Position numbers and translations under genes: made by a program | Shown: positions 11,855 to 22,578 of the stretch, one piece after another | Layout: each line of letters begins with the position of its first letter | Position numbering within the stretch: position 1 is the first letter of the stretch | NCBI GenBank assembly: GCA_963971225.1 | Contig: OZ020267.1 | Span: forward strand, 110,378,163-110,442,162 | From: Melieria omissa | Taxonomy: Eukaryota > Arthropoda > Insecta > Diptera > Ulidiidae | Direction of reading: 5' to 3' | DNA length: 64,000 nt | Notes under the pieces: generated by a model | The model's input: only the letters and a program-made list of their open reading frames with translations | The model's database searches: none | Told to the model about the DNA's origin: nothing

Positions 11855-11860
11855 AATAAA
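11855..11860 (+). terminator. Poly(A) signal of the B9d2-tectonic unit
   Basis: AATAAA 56 bp after the tectonic stop codon, with overlapping copies just downstream (TAAATAAAATAAAT). It is the first canonical signal after either gene; only the variant ATTAAA occurs between B9d2 and tectonic. Confidence 0.55.
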
Positions 11861-12075
11861 TAAAATAAATTGTAAATCGTAATTATGGTCTGAAATTAGA
11901 ATAAAACAACACTCAGCTTTCATATAGAAGAATAAATGGTGTTTTCCATCAGCCAAACTAGCAACAAGAGATTCTTTGTAAAGGGTTCCCCAAAGATTTT
12001 CGTTAAGTAGCTCTTTCTTACAACAAATTTAAACCCTTCTGATCAGATTTAACTCTCTTCAAATATGTCAAGAAC

Positions 12076-12222
12076 CAAGGGCGGATTCAGAACAATATTT
12101 CGGGGGGTTTCAAAAAGTAATGCTTTAATATTTATAAAATGCCTTTTAATTCGTATGTAGTTTTAAAGTCGATCCTAATATTTGGGGGGAAAACCCCCAA
12201 ACCCCCCCTGAATCTGCCACTG
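12076..12222. mobile_element. hAT-type MITE (147 bp) with 8-bp target duplication
   Basis: Flanked by the perfect direct repeat TCAAGAAC (12068-12075 and 12223-12230), the 8-bp duplication typical of hAT transposons. The ends read CAAGGGCGGATTCAG and, in reverse complement, CAGTGGCAGATTCAG, 12 of 15 identical. G-runs and C-runs lie just inside both ends. It has no coding capacity. It sits 255 bp upstream of the dynein-like start codon, where it could affect that promoter. Confidence 0.8.
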
Positions 12223-12477
12223 TCAAGAACGAACTCTCGCGCCGCGCATCGTCCAATTCTCCAGCCTTTTCTCCCCCTCAATAAATTATGTTCAACTCCA
12301 ACCTTTCTTTCCCCTCGATAGTCCGATACACGTTAAAAAATTCGTTCAATCCCTAAACTGTTCCCATATTCTATCTAATCTAAAACTAAAACTTCAGTCA
12401 CAAAATTTTTTTCACTCAATCACATTGAAAAAAACTAAAGACAAATTGCGCATTTTGTATGAGAAAGCACGTCCGCG

Positions 12478-15400
12478 ATGAATAGTATTTACTCCACGAA
12501 GATTATCAAGGGCAATGTGCCCGAACAGCGACTGTATGAGGAGGCCCAGACGACGAAGCACCTGTGTCAGCAAACGGCTGTGGCCGAAATGGCCATGTCC
12601 AACTTTGTGCAGATACGCATACCCAAGGAGTTCCTATGGCCGGGGCAATACATCATTGAGACGGCGCAGAAGTGGCTGATGCTGCCGGGCAAGAATGGCA
12701 GAATGCACAAATATCCCCTGCAGACCATACTGCCCAAAGTGCAGATGACACGCAAAGTACCGCGCAAGCATTTGCCGCGCGATGTCGAGGTCGATCGGCG
12801 CCGGCGGCAGTATGCCAAGGTGAATCTGCGCGAGCAGCTGAAGGAGGCCGGGCTCACCAATGAGGAGCTGATGCCCACACAGGAACAGTACTATCTGCTG
12901 TCGGAGAATGCCTTCAAGCATTTTTTGCCGCTAAGCTTTTTCGACGACACCAATTTCGATTGTCATTCGGGCGAGGCGTGGATAGAGCTGGGAAATGTCG
13001 AGGAGGGGCTATATCCGCTGCCGGCCAAGGTCTACCTGCCCACCGCTCAGAGTATGATGGAGTACAGCTGGCAGTATTCGTCCGTGACCACTTACAACAG
13101 TGTAACCGACATGTGGACAGTGATGGGACTGGCCGACGAGTGCACATACGAGGTGCCCAAGATACAGATTATGTTTCTGGCCGAGAATCCGTACATGTTT
13201 GTGAAGCGTCTGCAGAAGGCCGTCAAGGAGCGCAACCGCGCCGAACGCCTACTCATGATGGAGTCGATTGTTGACTGTGTGCTGCTGCAGGACCTCAACG
13301 ACGATCGCTTTCTGCCCCACAAGGGCGTGGAAGCTTTGATGCTTCGCTTCAAGAATGCCAATCCGGTTTTTATGCGGCAACTGCGCACCGAGGTGTATCT
13401 GGTGTTCGAGCACCTGATGGCTTGCTATGAGTTTGAAAAGTTTGTCAAGCTGATGCCCAAGGAGTTTCCGGCCTTCGGCAACAATCTGATAGCCGATTCG
13501 CTGCCGCGCGTCTACAAATCGCCCGAGAGCACAAGAGAGGAGCAAATAGTGAAGGCCATGAAGCTAAACATGCCGAACACTCGCTACAAGGTGCTGCGCA
13601 CGACGCTGTATTACATCGCAGCGGGCATTGAGGCGATGAGCAACGTAGCCGTCGAGTGTCAGTACATCGAGACGCTATCGATATTCATTTGCAGCTTTGC
13701 AAAACCGACACCACTGAGTGATTTCCTGCAGGCTCAGCAGCAGAACAGCAACCATGTCGCCACCTATCTGAAGAGCTTCTGGCCGCAGAAGATTTCGGCC
13801 GGCATCTGTTTGGTGCTGCGCGCGCTCGGCAAGGGCTGGCTGGACATCAGTCTTGACAAGTGGACTGTCTATCAAATGTGCAAGATATCGCGTTTCATAT
13901 TGCAAACGAAATTTCGCATGCAGGAGTCCATGCAGGTGCTGCTCGAGAAATCCATTGACAACTTCTCTCGCTTCATTACCGATCCGTGCGTGCAATTTAT
14001 GAACGTCTCCGACGACTACAAATGGCCACCGAACGACTTCATTAACACAGAGTTTCCCTATCCGAAGCCAATATTCAGCCTAATCATTAGCGTATCCGAG
14101 CAGGCGAAGGTCGTCTTTTCAACAGCACCGGAAGAGTTTGAGCCGGCGCTGAAGGAAATCTTCAAGAAGGCATTGGAAAAGACTAGCGGCGTGCGTTGCA
14201 TCGAAGCGGAAACTTTAACCAACTTGAAATTTGCGCCCAATCTCTACATTCAGACAGTGGAACTGATCGAGGATCTGTACATACGATGGAATGAAGTACT
14301 GATTGTGAGTTACCAGAAGGCCATCATACCACTGATTGCCTACTCTCGGCTGTACGACCGTTTCATTGACTTTTACTTGCTGAAAGTGAACGACTTTATG
14401 CGCAACTACGAGGCGGCCGCAAAATCGTCGATCCAGGTGAAGAGCGACATACTCGAGCATAAGCGACAGAAGCAGGAGTTGCGCGACATACTGCCCGCCA
14501 CCATCACCATTGGTCCGTTTCACATCAACGTCGATCCGATGAAGCAGTTCATGATCAGGAAGCACATTGAAATCGTGAAACGTCTCTTCGAGTACTACGT
14601 GCAGCGCATGTACGACATCAACGATGCGCTGCTGGAGCGCAGTTTGGGCTACTATGTAAAGATAGCCGAGCGTCCGCAGAGCATTGAGCATCTCTACGAC
14701 ATACGCGACTTTGGGTTGACCGTGCCCGATCTGGTTGAGCAGCTCAAAGCGGACATACAGATTATGTGGCTGGAATATGACATGTTGGACAGCTTCTTTT
14801 ACAACTTGACGGACCATCAGTTTGGCATGAAATGGGAGGCCTATGCCTGGCCGCACAAAATCATGCAACGGTTGGCCACGCTGCGCGAGGAGCAAAAATT
14901 GGATATCGAGGACTTTAGGCGCATCCACTTGAGCGAAATTGTCAGCTTCGAAGAGCGACTGGAATCGCTAAATGAGGAAATTCAAGCGTTCTCCTTGATA
15001 TTCGATCCCAATAAAGTCACCGAAACATCGGTAGAAGTAAGTCGAGCAAATGTTTGCAATATATACCACTATGCAAGGGGGTGGGTTCGAACCCAGCTAA
15101 ATATATTACAAAGTTTATTACAAAGTTTTGAACCGACCGTCCCCAAAAATGAAATCATGGTTGTGTTGCTTCCTATATACGTTATTTTTATTTATATTTA
15201 CATATAGGTAAGAATTTATGAACGAAAGTTTTCTTCTTCGTTCTTCTAGGTCAAAAAGACATGGAAAATCATTACGGAACTGCAGAAACTTGGCGAGGTA
15301 TTACAATTTCGACAGAAGCTCTTCGAACTCGACGAATTGTCGCTGGCTTTTCTCGAAAGCATCATCGATGGTTTCAATCCGTATCGAACATTATGGGGCG

Positions 15401-15891
15401 CTGCTGCCGATTTGATAAAGACTGAAGATGTCTCAATGGGCAATCCGATTGCGGTTGTCGATTTAGCCGAAGTCTGGCATACCATTACAGATATACGCAA
15501 CCTACTCGAGCAATCGTACCAGACTTTCCATGAGAAACCAGAAGTGCAAAGTGTTGCCAAGTATTATCTGCATCGAGTCGATGAGTTCATTCCTATCTAC
15601 AACTGCATTAAATGGCTGAAAAACGAACATTGGCTTTTCATGCACTGGCAAGAGTTGGGCAGTCGTTCGGGCATGGATATTAAGTATTCGACCGCCATGA
15701 ACTTTCACTATTTGGTACGAAAGGGCATTATGGAGCATTTGGATTTGGTGGAAGAAATTTCGAATAAAGCCGAAGTCGAAGCGGATGAATTTCGCCGTCA
15801 AATGGAAGAAGAGCAACGGCGAAAGGAGGAGGAGGAGAGATTGCTTACTATGCGTAAAGCGATGCGCAAGTGCCGCACTGATATTCTGTAG
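12478..15891 (+). CDS. Dynein heavy chain-like protein, tail and linker only, no motor
   Basis: Exons 12478-15036 and 15250-15891 (213-nt GT-AG intron, phase 0) give 1066 residues. The C-terminal 200 residues match the linker-side region (DHC_N2) of axonemal inner-arm dynein heavy chains: FNPYRTLWGAAADL near residue 895, then RVDEFIPIYNCIKWLKNEHW and a HWQEL motif near 980, then EEISNKAEVEADEF. Full heavy chains continue with about 3000 residues of six AAA modules and a microtubule-binding stalk. Here the frame ends soon after in a charged tail (QMEEEQRRKEEEERLL) and a TAG. No Walker A or AAA sequence appears anywhere in the window, and Wrap53 starts 380 bp later. The frame is open over 3.2 kb with GC-rich codon use, so this looks like a real shortened paralog. 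An in-frame TGA at 12460-12462 supports the start at 12478. Nearest group (DNAH3/7/12 type) is inferred. Confidence 0.82.
15037..15249 (+). other. Intron of the dynein-like gene
   Basis: Donor GTAAGT after Ser-Val-Glu and acceptor TTCTTCTAG before Val-Lys-Lys-Thr-Trp. Reading through the intron instead gives non-homologous sequence and a stop near 15207, so splicing is needed to reach the conserved linker region in exon 2. Confidence 0.85.
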
Positions 15892-16052
15892 GGTGCATTG
15901 GTTTGTTTGTCTGTGATGCGACGCTAGTATGCAGATATGTATGTATATATATTTTGTTCACTTCGTGCTTTGTTTTATAAGTGATATGTCAATACAACTG
16001 ATTTTTGCGAAAACTAAACGTTCGTGAATTGATTATTTACACAGAAGCATGT

Positions 16053-16060
16053 TATCGATA
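16053..16060. promoter_or_regulatory. DRE-like site (DREF core) upstream of Wrap53
   Basis: TATCGATA, the palindromic core of the DNA replication-related element bound by DREF in flies, 215 bp upstream of the Wrap53 start codon. Such sites are common in promoters of housekeeping genes. Function is inferred from sequence and position. Confidence 0.6.
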
Positions 16061-16124
16061 AAAGCAATGCAGTGGCACGTTGCAACCCTGCTGCGTTGTG
16101 AGTGGCATGCAACCCAGTGTAACA

Positions 16125-16134
16125 AACAGCTGTT
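16125..16134. promoter_or_regulatory. Palindromic E-box core-promoter motif upstream of Wrap53
   Basis: AACAGCTGTT, a full palindrome around CAGCTG, resembles the E-box-type motif enriched in Drosophila housekeeping core promoters. It lies 141 bp before the start codon and 65 bp after the DRE, so the pair probably marks the Wrap53 promoter. Confidence 0.5.
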
Positions 16135-16274
16135 CGGTTGACCGTTTGGTTTGTGTGATTTAGCCGGAAATTTTAATTTTTGTTGCCTGCTACATGAGAT
16201 TTGACTCTTTTCGAGTAATTGCAGTTTAAAAAAAGAGCTTACAATTAGAAAAACATTCTAACGCTTCTGTTAAC

Positions 16275-18072
16275 ATGGACTTGGAGAGCAGCGCTTTCAA
16301 TTATACAAGTAAATGTGAGCAGCCGTGTCGCAGTATATCATTAAATATCAGCCACGTTTTTCACCTGCAGCAAACATATCGGATCGGGACTCACGCTACA
16401 GCATAGATCTGAATGAGAATCTCGATGTAAGTCAACTAAATTTGAGCACAATTAGCAAACGGCCGAGCGTTGCCTCAGTGTCGGATATGAGCATAACGCT
16501 AGCGCCCGATGAGCAACAGCTGCTGTTAGGAGCAGCGCCGCCCAGCGATGATCAGACGACTACAACAGCGGCCAATGCAACCAACCAGTTAAACGGCACC
16601 GCTGCCCTGACCGAGACTGAGTCCACACATTTTGCAAATATCACATTGGAGGACAGTGTGAGTGCGCCGCAAAAAGATGTTGAAATGCCGCCAGAGGAGT
16701 CCGCGTACTTTGCGGACGCCTGCATTGAACTGGGCCGCCGGCTGTGGAAGTCCAGTGCACAAGCGCAGCATTACACCAAGGGATGCCTGTGGTCGCCGGA
16801 TGGCACTTGCTTGCTGGTGCCGGTGCACTTAGATGGTACAGCTACATTTACATTTAGTAAATTTGTAAGTTAACATTTTCTCTTATGATTGTTGTAGGTA
16901 TGCATGTGGTTGAGTTGCCAAGCGATCTGTACAACACGCATGCAGTGTCAGCAGAGCGTGAGCTGAGCAAGCTGGAAACGGCAGTGCACGTCAAAGAAGG
17001 TGGCACCGTCTACGATTACGTTTGGTATCCATTCATGGATAGCAAAGCACCAGAGACCTGCTGGTAGAGTCGCACATTGAGCCATTTTTATAAATTGAGT
17101 TCTAAGCTATATCGGTTTCCTCTGTCTTTGCAGCTGGCTGGCTTCCCGCCAACACGAACCCATACATATGTGGGACGCTTTTACCGGCGAGCTGCGATGC
17201 ACTTATCGCGGATACGATGACGTTGACGAGGTAGAATCGGCCATATCAATAACGTTCACGAACGACGGTGAGAAAATTATTGGTGGCTACAAAAAGTCCA
17301 TCAAGGTGTTCGATACCAAAGTGTAAGCATGATAATCTCAAAACCAACACAACTCTTTCTAAATTCATATTTTGAACAACAGACCCGGTCGTGATTGTGG
17401 CACGATTTCGGTAAAACAGGCCATTTCTTGTTTGGCCTTGAATGCTGACAGCGATGAGACAGTGACCGCCGGTTCATGGAATGGCTACATCAAGCACTAT
17501 GATTTGCGCGCACCAAAGTTGGGCGCACTCTTCACTCTGGGCGGCCATAGCGGAGGTATTACGTGGCTGCGTTATGCCACACTGAATGGCAACTGCACGC
17601 TTTTCAGCGGCGCGCGCAAGGATAACAAAATACTACAATGGGATATGCGCAACTATGAGCAGCCGGTGTGCGAATTCCATCGCACGGTGGCCACAAATCA
17701 GCGCATCTACTTCGACTTGAGTCCCGAGCAACAGCAGCAACGTTGGCTAGTGAGCGGTGATACAGGCGGCCTGTTGCGCATTTGGGATTTATACAGTGAC
17801 ACCACAGAAGTGGTGAGTTGACCAATCAATTTCTATGTGGAATGCAGTTTTTCTCATGCGTTGTGATTTTTTTTATCTAGCTGCCGCTGCATGCAGACTG
17901 CTGCAATGGCGTGAACTTCCATCCGAACTATCCCATTTTGGCCACAACGTCGGGACAATATCACTTCGTTGACGTAGCGCAAGATGATGAGGGATCGCCA
18001 CCGCTCGTGGAAAAGATTGTAGACTACGAAAATGCTCTTCTGCTGCTATGGGTGGGACGGAAGGCCGACTAA
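16275..18072 (+). CDS. Wrap53: WD40 protein WDR79/WRAP53 (TCAB1), scaRNA carrier
   Basis: This WD-repeat protein binds the CAB box of small Cajal-body RNAs and carries them to Cajal bodies; in vertebrates it also handles telomerase RNA, which flies lack. Six exons: 16275-16308, 16371-16835, 16898-17063, 17134-17322, 17383-17812 and 17881-18072, all GT-AG and in frame, giving 491 residues. The N-terminal 125 residues are low-complexity and acidic. The beta-propeller begins near FADACIELGRRLW and includes CLWSPDGTCLL, PIHMWDAFTGELRCTYR, KVPGRDC, HSGGITWL, KILQWDMR, SGDTGGLLRIWDL and GVNFHPNYPILATTSGQ. The PGRDC joint is a family hallmark. It converges on Arpc4 with 334 bp between stop codons. 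The tiny first exon is inferred from a clean 62-nt intron that keeps the frame; a downstream Met start is possible. Confidence 0.92.
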
Positions 18073-18406
18073 ACATTTGCTCAAACTTTCATATAATTCC
18101 ATGTAGCGTTATAAGTTGCAGACATTAGTTTTATTTAAAGAAATTTGTTTATATTTTACTAAAGAAGCAAAGAAGTGTTAAATTAACAAGAAAACTATAC
18201 ATAAATACTTAACGTACTTTACTATTGTTGCTTTATTGACTGGCCTTGGCCATAAATCGGCTTTCATACTTTTGTTATTCTTGCTTTTGGAATACAAAGT
18301 GATTTGCTGGCTATAAATGCTTACAATATGTGGACAAGGAAAAGTAAACAAATGAAATGTGGAAAAACATCGCTCTCTATACTGAAATTGGCTCTGCTCA
18401 GCGCTT
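18073..18406. other. Shared 3' region between convergent Wrap53 and Arpc4
   Basis: 334 bp between the two stop codons must serve both 3' UTRs. A minus-strand AATAAA (TTTATT at 18232-18237) is a likely Arpc4 signal. For Wrap53 I see no canonical AATAAA on the plus strand near the stop, only AT-rich sequence from 18110 on. The transcripts may overlap in antisense. Confidence 0.5.
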
Positions 18407-18913
18407 TTAGAAACGCTTGAGAAACTCTTCGGCACAGGTACGTGCACGCGCATTCACCGCCAGCTTCATTTCGCTTATCTCCTTGTCGATCTCCTCCATG
18501 AAGCTAATCACAAAATCGACCAGCTTGTGCTTGTACATTTGCTCCGTGTGAAAGTTGGTTATAAGAAAACTGATATCATAGCCCTCGATGGGTTTTCGGC
18601 GCAGTATAATAAACGATTCGGCGCGCCGCATCATGAAGCGTGTGAACTTGTGGCACAGAATCTTCTCAATCTCGTCCGCCTGTTTCACCGCAATACTGAC
18701 GCGCACCGAATTAATGGACGGCTCGATGAGTACTCGCTCGCGTTCGTTGCGCGATATGACTACCGGTGTGAGGACAAGCTCCTTGCTGGAGCACACCTCC
18801 ACCTCGGGCTTGTTGTGTCGCTCGACCACTTGCGATGGAAAATCCTGCAGGCACATGGCTGCCGTCAACGAGTGGCGCACCGCTGTCAGGTAGGGTTTCA
18901 GTGTAGCAGCCAT
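18407..18913 (-). CDS. Arpc4: Actin-related protein 2/3 complex subunit 4 (ARPC4, p20)
   Basis: ARPC4 forms, with ARPC2, the structural core of the Arp2/3 complex that nucleates branched actin. The single coding exon gives 168 residues, exactly the usual length. The sequence is near-invariant with animal orthologs: start [16 protein letters not shown], then [54 protein letters not shown], and the C-terminal [20 protein letters not shown]. The open frame extends 43 residues upstream, but that part matches nothing in the family, so I set the start at the conserved Met (18913). Upstream lies a triplicated repeat whose first unit is close to the likely promoter. Confidence 0.97.
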   Translation of the reverse strand: MAATLKPYLTAVRHSLTAAMCLQDFPSQVVERHNKPEVEVCSSKELVLTPVVISRNERERVLIEPSINSVRVSIAVKQADEIEKILCHKFTRFMMRRAESFIILRRKPIEGYDISFLITNFHTEQMYKHKLVDFVISFMEEIDKEISEMKLAVNARARTCAEEFLKRF

Positions 18914-19129
18914 CTTATTTGGTATTATTGATTGAAGATGTTCACTATTTTCGGCTGTATTTTGTGTGAAACCAAAATTTTTACAAGCTGATTCACGGTA
19001 TGCGTTTTTAATCAGAAACTGCAGTAGTAAAAACACCACCACCCAGCGACAAATGTCAGTGCGCTGTCAAATGGCTTTTCAAATGGCAATTAGTCACAGC
19101 GCAGTGTGCAGTGTTGTATTCGGTGGCTG

Positions 19130-20110
19130 TGTTTAGTTTGTCTAGTTCGCTGTATAGGAACAAAGCTTTCGGTGTAACTGAAGTGAATTTTGACAAAATT
19201 TTATTTTAAGACTAATGGACAGTTATTGAATGATTTACAAAGCTCAAAAATGGATATGAGGTAAGATGTTGTCTGTTTTAAGTTGGTAAGAAAATCTGTT
19301 ATGAAATCTGGAATATATGATCATCGTTGACTTCACTCCAGCGAACAGACGGCCAAGATTTCATATAACAACTCAACAGAGTTAAATTCAACAGAGTTAA
19401 ATGTTTCGTGGAATAAAAGTGTAAAAAGCAATAATAACCATTTTATGATTTAATTTAAATATTATTTCATTTTGCTTCAAGTCCTAGTTTCCAGTATAGG
19501 AACACAGCTTTCTGTTTACCTGATGTGATTTTTAGAAAAATCTTATTTTAAGACTAATGAACAGTTATCTAACGATTTAGAAAGCTCAAAAATGTATATT
19601 ATGTAAGAAAATCGTTTGTCTGTTTGATGTTGGCAAGAAAATCTCTTATGAAAGCTGGAATATATGATCGTTAACTTCACTCCAGCGAACAGACAGCCAA
19701 AATTTCATATTGAAATTCAACAGTGTTAAATTTTTCGTGGAATAAAAGTGTAAAAAGCAATAATAACCTTTTTCTGATAAAATTTATACATTATTTCATT
19801 TTACTTCAAGTCCTAGTTTCCAGTATAGGAACAAGTCGTTAAGTGTACCTGATGTGATTTTTGGGAAAAATCTTTTTTTAAGACTAATGGGCAGTTATTG
19901 AATGATTTACAAAGCTCAAAAATGTATATGATGTAAGAAAATCTGGTGTCTGTTTGATGTTGGCAAGAAAATCGTTTATGAAATCTGGAATATATGATCG
20001 TTGACTTCACACCCAGATTTCATATTGAAATTCAACAGAGTTAAATTTTTCGTGGAATAAAAGTGTAAAAAAACAATAATAATCTTTTTCTGATCAATTC
20101 TAAATTCGAT
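19130..20110. repeat. Three tandem copies of a roughly 335-bp unit
   Basis: Units start near 19142, 19483 and 19811; spacing measured at the common TATAGGAACA block is 342 then 329 bp. Shared blocks are AAGACTAATG, AAAGCTCAAAAATG, GGAATATATGATC and TTTCGTGGAATAAAAGTG. Unit 1 contains ATGGATATGAG followed by GTAAGATG, which looks like a short first coding exon with a 5' splice site. Units 2 and 3 have lost that reading (ATG followed by a TATATTATGTAAG-type sequence). The array fills the gap between Arpc4 and gamma-tubulin. I see no open frame and no transposon ends. Confidence 0.8.
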
Positions 20111-20190
20111 TCTTAAAATTAAACTAAACAAACATTTTATGGATTAGTTTAATTTAACTATTTAGAACATTTCAAAAACATTATACTCGC

Positions 20191-22303
20191 TTATGCATCC
20201 AGGTGCTTTGGACTCCACTGTAGATAGTTTGACTGCGTAGCAGCCTCGTATTCCTGCGCCAGGCAGTCGACCACATGACGCGAATTATCCAATTCCGATA
20301 GATCCTCTTTGAATATGTCCTCGCGCCGAAATTGATCCAGAAAGGCGCCGCGCTTCTTCAGCTTGTCGTACTGTGCCAGAGCGCGATTGAACAGAGAACT
20401 GATGCCGGTATGATTGGCCATCATGAGGCCGGAGACTTTGTGGCTGCTCTGCACGTAGGGCGAGCTGCGCGATAGCGCCACCTGTATGCTGGCCGGGCCC
20501 CAGGGTATGAATTGGGCCAGCTTGCGTTCGCGAATGCGCTGCAGCGATTTGTGCACCTGTGTGGGATCCACTTCGCCCTGCGTGAGAAAAATGTGTTTTT
20601 GCTTTCATAAATATTTAGAAAGTTGCACTAACACATTTTTTTCAACCTGTATAATATTTAAAATTGATATGTAGCAATGATGATTGGTTTTGTCCGGCTC
20701 CGAGGAGACCATCATATTTTTTGGCTGCAGCAAACGACGCATAACATCCAGCACAGTGGTTTTGCGTATATTTGCATTAGGCTGCAACAGAAAATTTATA
20801 TCTTATATTTTCGAGTTCAAAGCACTGCAAACCCTTTGATTCTGATCACTCACATCGTTCTCCGTGGTCAGCGGCGTGTAGCCAGTCATCAGAAAGTGCA
20901 GCTGTGGCGTTGGAATCAGCGGCGCCGTCAGTCCAATCAGATTGTTGTTCATGTACGATGGATAGCGCAGCGTTGTGGTGCTCACCGACATTATGGTGGA
21001 TACCAGATTGTTGATTTGCGCAAAGGTGGGATTCTCAATGCGCAGCCGATCGGAAGCGATGCGATTCAGTGCCGTATTGTCCAGCACCACGACACAGTCG
21101 GCGCAGTTGGTGAGTCGCTTGAGTGTCAGTAGCGAGTTGTAGGGCTGCACCACCACATCGCTGATCTCGTCCTGATTGGGAAAGACACTGTAGGTCTGCA
21201 GCAGCTTCTTGGGAAAGCGATCGGCCAGGCGTTCCATTATGTACGACCCCATGCCGGAGCCAGTGCCGCCGGCAATCGAGTGACACAACACAAAGCCCTC
21301 CAGCGAATCGCTGCCGTCCGCTTCGCGATCGATAATGTCGAAGACGTCCTCTTGCAGCTTTTCGCCCTGACTAAAGCCGGAGGCCCAATTGTTGCCGGCG
21401 CCGCCACCATGTTTGGACAGATAGATGTTTTCGGGGTTGTAGAGCTGAAGGAAAGTTAATTTAAGAATTCTTAATTGGGATTACAAAGAGATTTGAGAGA
21501 AGTATAAAGGTGTCAAAATTGGCTGGGAGGGATTTAAGTTCACTAGATTTCAGATTTCATAATTGTGTATTTATTCACAAAGGTTTTTATTGTATTAAAT
21601 TTGCTAAGAGTTGTAGTACCTTTAAAATTTAAAAGGGCTAAAGAGCAAGTGGAATCTATAACAACTTTCAGAATACTTCTGAGCCTCAAGTATACAATTT
21701 CAATGCGAGAAAAACTACTAAGAGTTAGTAAGGCAAAGCCCAACAAGAATAGACAAAACACTAAAATAAGAAGAAATCTAGTCACGAAAACTTGCGTGAA
21801 CAGAAAAATCTACCTTGGCATGTGTGGACGTCATGATGGCATTGATAACTCTTGGCTCCAAATCGAGCAGCACAGCGCGTGGTATGTAATGATTATCATC
21901 GGCCTAAGAAATGACACAGACATGCTTCACATTGTTGTCCATTAGTTCTTTAGAGTTAGGACAATTAATTGATTTTTATATAATTTTAATTTTTCCATTT
22001 CTAACCTGGTAGAAGAAAACATCTTTGCGATCTATGCCATCAGTGGCAAAATCTTCCAAAACTCCATTCGGTGAAATGCCATGTTCCAGGCACAAACGCT
22101 TCCAGAACTCAAAACCAACTAAATTAATTATTAAATTATAAAATATTTAATTAAAATGGCAAATAATTTAATGAAAAATTTAATTTAATTTAATAAAAAT
22201 ATATTGTTTTATTTTCCTGATTATATTATCATGTCATTATTTTTAAGTTTTTACTTTGATTTCCACATTGTCCTAGTTGAAGAGTTATTATTTCACTTGG
22301 CAT
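20191..22303 (-). CDS. gammaTub: Gamma-tubulin
   Basis: Gamma-tubulin nucleates microtubules at centrosomes, spindle poles and basal bodies as part of the gamma-tubulin ring complex. Six exons (minus): 22303-22255, 22118-22006, 21903-21814, 21444-20854, 20781-20647, 20577-20191; all junctions are in frame, giving 454 residues. Diagnostic sequences: start [31 protein letters not shown], the GTP-binding loop [33 protein letters not shown]-like [20 protein letters not shown], and [14 protein letters not shown]. The protein ends soon after [13 protein letters not shown]. Drosophila has two genes, gammaTub23C and gammaTub37C. The short C-terminus here is closer to the shorter one as I recall, but I cannot settle orthology. 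The last intron has a less common GTTGAA donor. Confidence 0.96.
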
Positions 22304-22578
22304 TTTCACTTTTGGCAATGACAAACAGTTTTGTTTTGTTTTTTACCAAATACTAGAAAATTCCTAGAGAATTGTTAGGCACAGACTTCTGAGCACAATT
22401 ACACTAATAAAACAATGCCGTTAGCATTGAAAACAACTACAACAATGTCAATGTCAATGTTGCTATCTCTCAACAATTTTTACTGCGGACTGGAAAAGTG
22501 AACATAAAATCATACATAATTAAATGTAGTTAAGTTAATTTTTATAATATTCATATAATAGTTAAAATTTTTTTGAAA

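Noticed and set aside
14215..14928. 237-residue minus-strand open frame
   Set aside because: Shadow of the dynein-like exon 1; no family match and a composition expected from the reverse frame.
15892..16274. Continuation of the dynein gene into a motor domain
   Set aside because: The 383 bp hold Wrap53 promoter motifs and no open frame resembling AAA1, and Wrap53 follows at once on the same strand.
18914..19042. 43-residue N-terminal extension of Arpc4
   Set aside because: The extension lacks similarity to Arpc4, and the internal Met gives exactly the conserved 168-residue protein.
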